Below are positions 17,957-25,504 of a stretch of DNA of 52,295 bases, piece by piece. Numbering within the stretch: position 1 is the first letter of the stretch; each line of letters begins with the position of its first letter. The notes beneath the pieces were generated by a model. The model saw only the letters and a program-made list of their open reading frames with translations. It had not been told where the DNA came from and made no database searches. This stretch comes from Niastella populi (GTDB taxonomy: Bacteria; Bacteroidota; Bacteroidia; Chitinophagales; Chitinophagaceae). Location: the NCBI RefSeq assembly GCF_002078015.1, contig NZ_LWBP01000232.1:1-52295 (forward strand). The letters run 5' to 3'. Made by a program: the position numbers and the translations under genes.

Positions 17957-19720
17957 ATGTTTAAGCACGGAATGGACAATTGTTTTCACAGGGTGATATG
18001 TATAGTGGTATTTGTTATAGTAACAGTACATACCAGCGGACAGGGATTTCTAAAAGCGAACAGGAAAAATATAGTCAATGAAAAAGGGCAACCTGTGCTA
18101 TTACGTAGTATGGGTTTAGGCGGATGGTTGTTACAGGAAGGATATATGTTCCATTTGGGAAATATCGGAACGCAATACCGCATTCGCGAAAGCATTGCCG
18201 ATGTGGTAGGAGAAGAAAGAACCAAACAGTTTTATGAAATGTGGTTAACGAATCATACCACAAAAGCAGATATCGATTCGCTGGCGGCATGGGGGTTCAA
18301 CTCTATCAGGTTGCCCCTGCATTACAACCTGTTCACATTACCGGTTGAAAAAGAGCCGGTGACAGGGCAACAAACCTGGTTGGAAAAAGGATTTGCTATT
18401 ACCGACAGTGTGCTTAACTGGTGCCGCAGCAATGAAATGTACCTGATACTCGATATGCATGCAACACCGGGCGGGCAGGGTAATGATCTTAACATCAGCG
18501 ATCGCGATGCCGGTAAGCCATCATTGTGGGAAAGCGAAGCCAACCGGCAAAAGCTGATCGCTTTGTGGGCGCAACTGGCAAAGCGTTATGCAAACGAGCC
18601 CTGGATCGGCGGATACGATATAATTAATGAACCGAACTGGGGTTTCGAGGATAGCACGGATAAACGCGGCACAAAGGAAAAAAAGAATGTACCGTTAAGA
18701 CAATTGCTGGTTGATGTTACCAACACGATCAGGGCGGTAGATACAAAACACCTTATTATTATCGAAGGCAATGGTTTTGGAAATAATTACAATGGCATAT
18801 TTCCACTTTGGGATAATAACCTGGTGTTGAGTTTTCACAAGTATGGCAATTTTAATTACAAGGCCAATATCCAGAACTTTTTGAATTTCCGCGATGCCTA
18901 TAATATTCCGGTATGGTTGGGTGAGTCGGGAGAAAATTCAAATACCTGGTTTACTGAATGTATCAGCCTGGTGGAAGAGAACGGTATTGGCTGGGCATGG
19001 TGGCCCGGTAAAAAAATGGGGATCAATAACCCGATGGAAATAAAAGTACCGGAAGGATATGATCAGTTGTTGAATTACTGGAAAGGAAAAGGCGCCAAAC
19101 CCGACAGCGCCACGGCATGGAAAACATTGCAGCAGTTATTGAGCTATGTGAAGGTGCAGAATAACATAATCCATCGCGATGTGCTCGATGCGATGTTCCG
19201 TCAGGTACAGGTTAATACAACATTACCCTTTACAAAACATATAATAGGGAAGGGAACGACCCTGTTACCGGCGGTTGAGTTCGACCTGGGAAAACAAGGC
19301 CGGGCTTATTATGATAAAGATTCGGCAAGTTATCATTTTACCCCCAACGTGCATACACAGGGAAACAGGGGATATACATTTCGCAATGATGGGGTTGATA
19401 TACAACGGAACGATGCAGGCATGTGTGTATTCAGTATAGAAGATGGCGAGTGGCTGCAGTATACTATTCAGGCAAAAGTGGCGGGAAAATACCAGATAGG
19501 ATTTAAAACGGCTGCTGAAAATGAAGCAGGTGAGTTATCGTTACAGGTGAATGAAAAGTGGCTGGTGAATAACCTAACGTTACCGGTTACAGGAAACAGG
19601 CTAAATTATACGACAACCTGGGTAAAAAATATTGTATTGCCCGCAGGTGAAACGCGGTTGAAAATACTGGCATGCAAAGGCGGCTTCAATCTTCAAAGCA
19701 TTGCGTTTGTAAAGGAATAA
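17957..19720 (+). CDS. GH5-type glucanase with C-terminal CBM6-like domain
   Basis: This 587-aa protein has a signal peptide (ending TSGQG), then a GH5 TIM barrel (about residues 35-400). The likely acid/base is Glu225 in IINEPNW and the nucleophile Glu323 in WLGESGEN; FNSIRLPLHYN and ILDMHATPGGQG are also family blocks. LRSMGLGGWLLQEGY near the N-terminus recalls the exo-beta-1,3-glucanase branch of GH5, though the subfamily cannot be fixed by eye. A CBM6-like beta-sandwich (about 440-587, with FRNDGVDIQ and GEWLQYTIQ) ends the protein. The context of two SusC/SusD pairs supports a role in glycan breakdown. An in-frame ATG at 17972 is an alternative start. Confidence 0.88.
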   Translation: MFKHGMDNCFHRVICIVVFVIVTVHTSGQGFLKANRKNIVNEKGQPVLLRSMGLGGWLLQEGYMFHLGNIGTQYRIRESIADVVGEERTKQFYEMWLTNHTTKADIDSLAAWGFNSIRLPLHYNLFTLPVEKEPVTGQQTWLEKGFAITDSVLNWCRSNEMYLILDMHATPGGQGNDLNISDRDAGKPSLWESEANRQKLIALWAQLAKRYANEPWIGGYDIINEPNWGFEDSTDKRGTKEKKNVPLRQLLVDVTNTIRAVDTKHLIIIEGNGFGNNYNGIFPLWDNNLVLSFHKYGNFNYKANIQNFLNFRDAYNIPVWLGESGENSNTWFTECISLVEENGIGWAWWPGKKMGINNPMEIKVPEGYDQLLNYWKGKGAKPDSATAWKTLQQLLSYVKVQNNIIHRDVLDAMFRQVQVNTTLPFTKHIIGKGTTLLPAVEFDLGKQGRAYYDKDSASYHFTPNVHTQGNRGYTFRNDGVDIQRNDAGMCVFSIEDGEWLQYTIQAKVAGKYQIGFKTAAENEAGELSLQVNEKWLVNNLTLPVTGNRLNYTTTWVKNIVLPAGETRLKILACKGGFNLQSIAFVKE

Positions 19721-19790
19721 ACAGGAAAACACTATGGAATATTATCTGCAATAGGAACGCTTTTTTCTCAAACCTTTAAAATGTAAAAAA

Positions 19791-20657
19791 ATGCAAAGTA
19801 ACCTTGTCGTACTCAAAGCAGGTCTTTTGACCTTAACGATTGGCTTGCTGGTAACTGCTTGTAAAAAATCAAACATCGGCAGCAATGATCAGCAACAGGA
19901 AACATCGAACGATGCAACTGTGCATACCGAAGCTATCAACAGCAATATTTCGGTGAACTGGAACAATTATGCCGATGGTACCTGGACGACGGCAGAGGCC
20001 GCTGCTGATTTTGGAAATATCAGCGGCTGGAACGAGTCGCGCACGTGGATCTCCGGCGGTACCAGCCGCATCAAATTACTGGCAAATGCATTGTCAGGCG
20101 CTGGCGGGGTAGTTGCCAACATCGACATTTCTGATGGCACAGCTTATGAACTGGATTATGATGTAAGGTTCCACAGCCAGTTTGATTTCAGCCGCGGCGG
20201 TAAAATTGGTTATGGATTCCTGGTAGGCGATGGCAATACCGGTGGCGATCCAGGTTGGGATGGCAATGGTGGCAGCTTACGTTTGATGTGGTACCAGACC
20301 GATGCAGGCCGCGTATTTTTTCAACCCTATGTATACTATAAAGACCAGCCCGGCCAGTATGGCAATTCCTTCGGCAAATCATATCCTTCGGGCGGAAGTT
20401 TGAACAAAGGGCAGTGGTATCATGTGCACATGTACATAAAGAGCAATACCGGCAGCAATACCGATGGCCGCGTTGAGATCGTGATCGATGGAACAACTGT
20501 ATTGAACCAGGCCATTCGCTGGACAACCAATGATGCAAAACGATTGATCAGAAATCTCAGTTTTCATACTTTCAGAGGTGGTAGTCAATCATACTGGCAG
20601 TCATCAACCGACGGTTACATTTATTATGATAACCTGGTGGTGCATAAGATCAGTTAG
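19791..20657 (+). CDS. Lipoprotein with polysaccharide lyase 14-like jelly roll
   Basis: This 288-aa protein has a lipobox VTAC (Cys24), a short Ser/Gln/Asn linker and one beta-jelly-roll domain (about residues 50-288). The strands RGGKIGYGFLVGD, GGSLRLMWYQTDAGRVFFQPYVYY, NKGQWYHVHMYIK and GRVEIVIDGTTVL follow the order seen in polysaccharide lyase family 14 and related concanavalin-like folds. PL14 enzymes cleave uronic-acid glycans, which does not fit a neutral beta-glucan locus, so this may be a surface glycan-binding protein of the same fold. It is 70 bp downstream of the GH5 gene and probably co-transcribed with it. Confidence is good for the fold and low for the activity. Confidence 0.65.
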   Translation: MQSNLVVLKAGLLTLTIGLLVTACKKSNIGSNDQQQETSNDATVHTEAINSNISVNWNNYADGTWTTAEAAADFGNISGWNESRTWISGGTSRIKLLANALSGAGGVVANIDISDGTAYELDYDVRFHSQFDFSRGGKIGYGFLVGDGNTGGDPGWDGNGGSLRLMWYQTDAGRVFFQPYVYYKDQPGQYGNSFGKSYPSGGSLNKGQWYHVHMYIKSNTGSNTDGRVEIVIDGTTVLNQAIRWTTNDAKRLIRNLSFHTFRGGSQSYWQSSTDGYIYYDNLVVHKIS

Positions 20658-20710
20658 GTTAAACGTCGTTTTTCATAAGCCATTGCACCTTTGAAAACAC
20701 CACAAAAGAA

Positions 20711-20751
20711 AAAGGGGACCGGTTGCCGCCGGGTCCCCCTTTTGTTTTTTT
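20711..20751. terminator. Bidirectional intrinsic terminator
   Basis: The stem GGGGACC/GGTCCCC (20714-20720 with 20732-20738) is extended by A-T pairs and flanked by an A-rich run on the left and a T-run on the right. It lies between the converging ends of the lipoprotein gene (20657) and the BlaR1-like gene (20764), and can end both transcripts. Confidence 0.85.
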
Positions 20752-20763
20752 ATAGCCCTGGTA

Positions 20764-22104
20764 TTACAGGACCATTTTTGTAATAACTTCGATCACTCCC
20801 TCAGAAGCGCCGGCGCCCCATTTCTTTACAGCAGTTTCACCTTTCCAAACATTGATCGATTTAATTTGATTGGGTGAAAGCTTATTTAAATCATCGGCGC
20901 TGGCCAGGTTGCCATCTATGTAATAAATTACATTCGGGGGCAGCGTCTTTTTAGTACTGTCTGTTCTCGCGCGAATGATCACTTTGTTACCCCCGATAGA
21001 AAATTCAGGTTTCGACGTATCCTTTTGTTTGATACTTAAAGCCGTTACTGTACCGGTAACCGCTGTTGGCGTGGTATCATTTTTAATAACCCGTTTTACA
21101 GGTTGTTTTACCCGGGCGACCGGGCCTGGTTGCCGGGGAGGTAGAACCGGTGAGGGGGCGGTTTTAATTTCCGGTACATCAGGCGGCGTATTGGCCGTAA
21201 TTGTAGTTGATGTTTTGGCCGGCGTTGCTTTTGTTTCGCTTGTTGTAACAGACAGCGCTGCCAATACCATAAATGAAACCGGTAATACCAATACCCTGCG
21301 CAGGTAGCTGAACTTTGTTCGGTGTGTTGTGGATAACATAAGTAATCGACGTTTAATAGATGAATAATAGAATGAGTGTGTAGGGTTCAGGAAGTGATTC
21401 CCGTAATGGGCCTGTAAAAGCAGCCGCGCAAAATCTTCCACATCACTGTTGCCAACGGCTTCTTTATCGGCAATAAATTCATGAATGGCCTTCAGTTCTT
21501 TTTGAACAATCCAGTTGAAAGGATTCATCCAGAAGATGGCATTTACGACCTGGCAAAAAAGAATGTCCAGTGTATGCTTTTGATGAATGTGTGTAAGCTC
21601 GTGTTTAAAGATCTTCTTTCCGTATGTAGAGTCCATTGAAATAGACTCCTTCCAGAAAAGATTTTTCAAAAATGAGAAAGGTGCATTCTCCAGATCGGTA
21701 TAAATGAAATCGATGCCATCCATTTTTAAAACGGCCGATTTCCGTTTCAGTTGATACACCCTGAAAATGTTAAGCGCGAACATTCCCGTAAGGGCGATGC
21801 TTATGCCAATGACAACGTAGTTGAGGATGCTAAGCCAGGGAAACGCAGTAGCATTGTTATCGATGACCTGTAATGACAGTGAACCGATCCGTTCCGGACT
21901 AACCGGTATCTCCTCCTTTTCAATAGTGAACCAGGTAAAACTGAACAGCGGAATGATAAGGCTGCAGGTGATACTCAACAACAGGTAGAACCTGTTGTAG
22001 GAATGAAAGCTTTTATTTCTCAGGGCAAGCCAGTAGTAACCGGTAAACACACCTGAAATGAAAATCGATTTCAGAATGTATGTAAGAATGGCATAGCTAT
22101 TCAT
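20764..22104 (-). CDS. BlaR1-like M56 family metallopeptidase
   Basis: This 446-aa protein has four hydrophobic helices (about residues 7-25, 38-58, 90-112 and one near 275-292) and the zinc motif HELTH (about 169-173) in a cytoplasmic loop, followed by EFIADKEA for the third ligand. In BlaR1/MecR1 relatives a signal activates this protease, which inactivates the BlaI-type repressor, encoded here just upstream with an 8-bp overlap. The usual penicillin-binding sensor domain is absent. The tail instead has a Pro/Thr-rich linker (about 295-350) and a small domain (about 385-446) with YYIDGNLAS and INVWKGETAVKKWG, resembling a TonB-receptor plug fragment. The signal is unknown. Confidence 0.88.
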   Translation of the reverse strand: MNSYAILTYILKSIFISGVFTGYYWLALRNKSFHSYNRFYLLLSITCSLIIPLFSFTWFTIEKEEIPVSPERIGSLSLQVIDNNATAFPWLSILNYVVIGISIALTGMFALNIFRVYQLKRKSAVLKMDGIDFIYTDLENAPFSFLKNLFWKESISMDSTYGKKIFKHELTHIHQKHTLDILFCQVVNAIFWMNPFNWIVQKELKAIHEFIADKEAVGNSDVEDFARLLLQAHYGNHFLNPTHSFYYSSIKRRLLMLSTTHRTKFSYLRRVLVLPVSFMVLAALSVTTSETKATPAKTSTTITANTPPDVPEIKTAPSPVLPPRQPGPVARVKQPVKRVIKNDTTPTAVTGTVTALSIKQKDTSKPEFSIGGNKVIIRARTDSTKKTLPPNVIYYIDGNLASADDLNKLSPNQIKSINVWKGETAVKKWGAGASEGVIEVITKMVL

Positions 22105-22465
22105 TACCTTTCTTTTTAAGTTGTTTCAATAAAAATTCCAGGTCTTCGATTGACATTTCTTTTTTATCAACCAGGAACGATACCACCCTGGTGTACGATC
22201 CCTGAAAATAACTTTCGGTCAGCGCCTTTATGCCGCTGGCTGAATATTCTTCCCTGGTGACTAACGGATAATAGAAGTTGTTGCGGTTCGGGTTTTTGAT
22301 GCCCACGAATTTTTTCTCAACAAGTATTTTCAGCAGCGTGCCCACTGTATTGTAGTGTGGTTTGGTATCGGCCAGGTGTTCGAGAATATCTTTCATAAAA
22401 CCACCTTCGCCCAAACTCCAGAGTGTTTGCATGATCTGCTCTTCGGCAGCTGTAAGTTTTTTCAT
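22097..22465 (-). CDS. BlaI/MecI/CopY-family transcriptional repressor
   Basis: This 122-aa winged-helix protein starts at the ATG at 22465 (MKKLTAAEEQIMQTLW), the usual family start. A TTG at 22495 is in frame but would lie inside the promoter. LTAAEEQIMQTLWSLGEGG and YNTVGTLLKILVEKKFV are family blocks, and the C-terminal half should form the dimer. In the known system the repressor keeps its own operon off until the partner protease is triggered. The gene overlaps the M56 protease gene by 8 bp. A perfect palindrome sits between the promoter boxes directly upstream and is the likely operator. Confidence 0.9.
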   Translation of the reverse strand: MKKLTAAEEQIMQTLWSLGEGGFMKDILEHLADTKPHYNTVGTLLKILVEKKFVGIKNPNRNNFYYPLVTREEYSASGIKALTESYFQGSYTRVVSFLVDKKEMSIEDLEFLLKQLKKKGNE

Positions 22466-22487
22466 GATTTGTGTTTTGACTAATTTC

Positions 22488-22524
22488 TTAGGCAATATTA
22501 TGCCTAAATCTTTAGGCAGACAAA
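22488..22524 (-). promoter_or_regulatory. Promoter and putative BlaI operator
   Basis: On the minus strand TTTG (22521-22524), a 20-bp spacer and TAATATTG (22493-22500) match the Bacteroidota -33/-7 pattern. The spacer contains the perfect inverted repeat TGCCTAAA-GA-TTTAGGCA (22501-22518). A third half-site, TTGCCTAA (22488-22495), overlaps the -7 box. Binding there would block the promoter, as expected for autorepression. The start codon lies about 28 bp beyond the -7 box. The link to this repressor is inferred from position. Confidence 0.65.
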
Positions 22525-22648
22525 TCTTTTATGGAAAAATTCGCAGCGTATTGAAAAGCAATAAATTAATTAAGGGTTTGCGGTGGGGTGGTCAGCAAAA
22601 CCGGCAGTAGCAGCCCATTTTCAGGAAAAATTCAGGCGTAAAAAGTGG

Positions 22649-23269
22649 TCAGATCAAACCCTGCTCCATCCCTTTTTTTATCAGGCCTGCCGTGTTCTTT
22701 ACGCCCAGTTTTTGCAGCATGCGGTTACGATGGTTCTCTACCGTAGCGGGACTGATAAACAGCTTTTCGGCAATTTCATTATTGGTATTTTCCTGGGCAA
22801 TCAGTTGCAGTATTTCTATTTCGCGGCGGGTCATTTGCTGCGTTTGGTTGTTCGGTTTTATATGGTGCGACAGATCGGTTTTTATTTTGTCATGGATCAC
22901 CATTTCTCCGTTGTAAACGCGCTGGATAGCCGAAGTAAGGGTGTCGGCGTCAACATCTTTCAGCAGGTAACCCATACAACCCTGTTTCATCATTTTTTTT
23001 ACCTGGTACAGGATCTCGATATTGGTGAGGGCAATGATCTTTATATCGGGGTATTTTTTATGTACAATACCTGCCATTTCGATGCCGTCTTTGCCCGGCA
23101 TCTGGATATCCATCAGCAATACATCGGGTTGTTGTTGTTCCAAACCCGCCAGCAGCAGTTCGCCATTGAGATATGTTCCAATGACTTCCATTTCGGAAGA
23201 AGCGCTGAAAATTTTCAGCAGTCCGTTCAGCACCAGCGTATGGTCATCTGCAATTGCAATTCGGATCAT
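22649..23269 (-). CDS. LuxR/NarL-family response regulator
   Basis: This 206-aa protein has a receiver domain (residues 2-120) with the acidic pocket Asp8/Asp9, phospho-acceptor Asp54 in LLMDIQMPG and lysine in GYLLKD. A LuxR-type HTH follows (about 143-206, with LTRR-type start MTRREIEILQLIAQ and ATVENHRNRMLQKLG). It should be activated by the histidine kinase encoded immediately upstream, with which it overlaps by 4 bp. The target promoters are unknown; the surface-protein operon that diverges from the kinase gene is the closest candidate. Confidence 0.93.
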   Translation of the reverse strand: MIRIAIADDHTLVLNGLLKIFSASSEMEVIGTYLNGELLLAGLEQQQPDVLLMDIQMPGKDGIEMAGIVHKKYPDIKIIALTNIEILYQVKKMMKQGCMGYLLKDVDADTLTSAIQRVYNGEMVIHDKIKTDLSHHIKPNNQTQQMTRREIEILQLIAQENTNNEIAEKLFISPATVENHRNRMLQKLGVKNTAGLIKKGMEQGLI

Positions 23270-25290
23270 GTTGTAACAGTTTCTTTTTGTATGGGGATTT
23301 CGAGGTAAATACCGGTTCCATGCTGCTGCAGCTTTTGAATGGTCATTTTGCCATTGATAGTGCGCAGGCGGTCTTCGATACTTTTAAGCCCCATGCCCCT
23401 TGTTCTGGTTATGGCATCTTCAGGAATGCCAATACCGTTGTCTTCTATGGTAAGATCGAACAGTACTTCGTTAAAACTCATTTGCACAAGCGCTTCCGTT
23501 GCCTGTGCATGTTTTAAAATGTTATGAATAAGTTCCTGTACAATGCGATAGGTTGTCAGTTCAAACGCAGGACTGAATTTTTGAATGGTTCCCACTGTCT
23601 GAAAATAGATGCGCGTCGATTTATTGCTCGCAACGGTATGGCAGAAATAAGCAACGGCTTCTACCAGGCCTTCCTGCAACAGGATCTCAGGCATCATGTT
23701 ATGCGCCGTTTTACGTAATTCGGCCGAGGCTTCTCCCAGCAGTAACAAGCCGTGCATATAATCAGGTTTATTATGCAGGTGGTAGGTGATCTTTACCGTT
23801 TCAAAATCACGTTTGGCGGCAGCCAGCAAACCGCCAATACCGTCATGCAACTCCCGCGCAATGCGAATGCGTTCTTTTTCGGCCCCTTCAATAGTTGCAT
23901 TGAGGTTGGCAATTTCCATTTTCTGCTGAAAGCTATTGATCTCTTTCTGTTGCAAATGCTGTTTATGTTGAATGTTCCGCCGCCAGAGGGCGAAAACGAT
24001 CACTAAAAATACGGCTATCGTTGAAATACCGGCAATCCAGAAATTCTTTTTGCGCACCCGGCTTTCGGTTTCGGTAATGATCAGTTTCTGTTCTGTGAGT
24101 TCTTTGTCTTTTTCAGCCATCCGGTATTTTATCTGCAGCCAGTTCATCATATCCAGCTTGTCTTTTTTCATCAGGCTGTCGTGTAACCGGATATATATAT
24201 TCTTATATTGAACCGCCTTGTTCATGTTGCCGAGCGCTTCATAAGAAGCGCCAGCTATCTTGTACGCTTCTATCACTTCTTTGGTGAGAAAATTGTTGCT
24301 GTTGACATCATTGGTGACAGTAAGAAAGGCCTGGATACTGTTCACATAGTTTTTTTGCAGGAAATAGGCTTTTGATAAATACAACTGCGCCAGCAACCGG
24401 TAACGGGGAAAACCTGTCAGTTTCTCTTTCAGGGCAAAGGTCTTGTTTATGTACTCAATCGCTTCTTCAGTGCGGTTTTCTGCCAGGTATGTTTCGCTTA
24501 CGTTTAAATACATGGCCGATTCCCAGGTTACATTTGATGTGCCTACACGATTTCGTTGCTTTAAAAATTCGAGATAATAGTACCGGGCCGAATCGTATTG
24601 CTTTGTACAGAAATAATAAGCGCCCTGCAGCATATAACTTGTATACTTCTGCACGGAACTGTCTTTTAACTGCGCTTCCGCCTTTTTTGATTTTTCAATA
24701 AAAAACCGCGTAGGTTCAATATAACCATTGTTGATGTCCCAGTTACAGTTAAGCCAGAAAAGGGCCAGCTGGCTGTAGACCGCCACGGCATATTCTCCAT
24801 CGGTAATGATGCCTCTTTCAATAACATCGTTCAACAGGTAATAATAATAGGCCGAAGAATCTATGACGCCTTTTGACTCAAAGGCTTTTGCAAGGATATT
24901 ATACGCCTTGTATATGATGTTCAGTTGCTGCGGAATGGCTTTATTCCTGTTTGCATATTCCCGCAAAGCCTGATGAGCGTATTGGATCGACTGATCTATA
25001 TCGTGGCTGTAGTGCCAGGCAGCCAGTTCGGTAAGGGAGCGTACTATACGGTCGTTGAAATTACAATGATAGCTTTGCTGAACCGCCCTGTTCAAATAGT
25101 AGAACGCACTGTCGTTTTGGGGTTCTAATAATTGTTTCGATCTTTTGATGAAAAGATCTACTTCAGCGGTATCACAGTTTTCGGAGAGAATAACAGGCAA
25201 CAACCCTTGTGCAAATGTTGCACAGGTAAAAGATAATAATATTAGTATACATAGCCCAAACTTCACCATAGGGTTGCGCATTTTCGTCAT
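23266..25290 (-). CDS. TPR-containing sensor histidine kinase (HisKA_3 type)
   Basis: From 25290 the protein has 674 residues; a start at 25269 would give a cleaner signal peptide (MVKFGLCILILLSF) and is a good alternative. The order is: signal peptide, periplasmic TPR repeats (about 30-390), one transmembrane helix (about 415-435), a short coiled coil, HisKA_3 dimerisation domain with phospho-acceptor His about 482 (RELHDGIGGLLAAAK), and HATPase (about 555-670, with NILKHAQATEA and EDNGIGIPE). It is the partner of the response regulator. The TPR sensor could detect a protein or peptide. It is divergent from the giant surface-protein gene across 214 bp. Confidence 0.9.
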   Translation of the reverse strand: MTKMRNPMVKFGLCILILLSFTCATFAQGLLPVILSENCDTAEVDLFIKRSKQLLEPQNDSAFYYLNRAVQQSYHCNFNDRIVRSLTELAAWHYSHDIDQSIQYAHQALREYANRNKAIPQQLNIIYKAYNILAKAFESKGVIDSSAYYYYLLNDVIERGIITDGEYAVAVYSQLALFWLNCNWDINNGYIEPTRFFIEKSKKAEAQLKDSSVQKYTSYMLQGAYYFCTKQYDSARYYYLEFLKQRNRVGTSNVTWESAMYLNVSETYLAENRTEEAIEYINKTFALKEKLTGFPRYRLLAQLYLSKAYFLQKNYVNSIQAFLTVTNDVNSNNFLTKEVIEAYKIAGASYEALGNMNKAVQYKNIYIRLHDSLMKKDKLDMMNWLQIKYRMAEKDKELTEQKLIITETESRVRKKNFWIAGISTIAVFLVIVFALWRRNIQHKQHLQQKEINSFQQKMEIANLNATIEGAEKERIRIARELHDGIGGLLAAAKRDFETVKITYHLHNKPDYMHGLLLLGEASAELRKTAHNMMPEILLQEGLVEAVAYFCHTVASNKSTRIYFQTVGTIQKFSPAFELTTYRIVQELIHNILKHAQATEALVQMSFNEVLFDLTIEDNGIGIPEDAITRTRGMGLKSIEDRLRTINGKMTIQKLQQHGTGIYLEIPIQKETVTT

Positions 25291-25504
25291 GTGATAATAA
25301 ATGTATATATGACGTGTGTGAAGCTGAATATTTCGTCCCGCATATTAAAAATAATGGTAAACATTCATATTTGAAATTGAATGTTTTCATTCATATCTGC
25401 CTGCTTATCATAAGTTAATTTCACAACACGTATTTCTTTTACTGCTTGCCCTTTTCGGCAATTGTTTCCATAGAACATTGATTTTTCCAAAACTAACTGA
25501 GCGT
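25291..25504. other. Divergent intergenic region with inverted and direct repeats
   Basis: This 214-bp region separates the histidine kinase gene from the surface-protein operon. It contains a 9-bp perfect inverted repeat AAACATTCA/TGAATGTTT (25359-25367 and 25378-25386) and a second copy of CATTCATAT (25362-25370 and 25388-25396, 26 bp apart). A minus-strand -7-like box TACATTTA (25298-25305) lies too close to 25290 for an ordinary leader but fits the alternative start at 25269. No clear plus-strand promoter was found. Confidence 0.5.

Noticed and set aside
22583-23308. 241-codon plus-strand frame antisense to the response regulator
   Set aside because: It lies almost wholly opposite a clear receiver/LuxR gene, has no domain or signal features, and shows the biased composition of a codon shadow.
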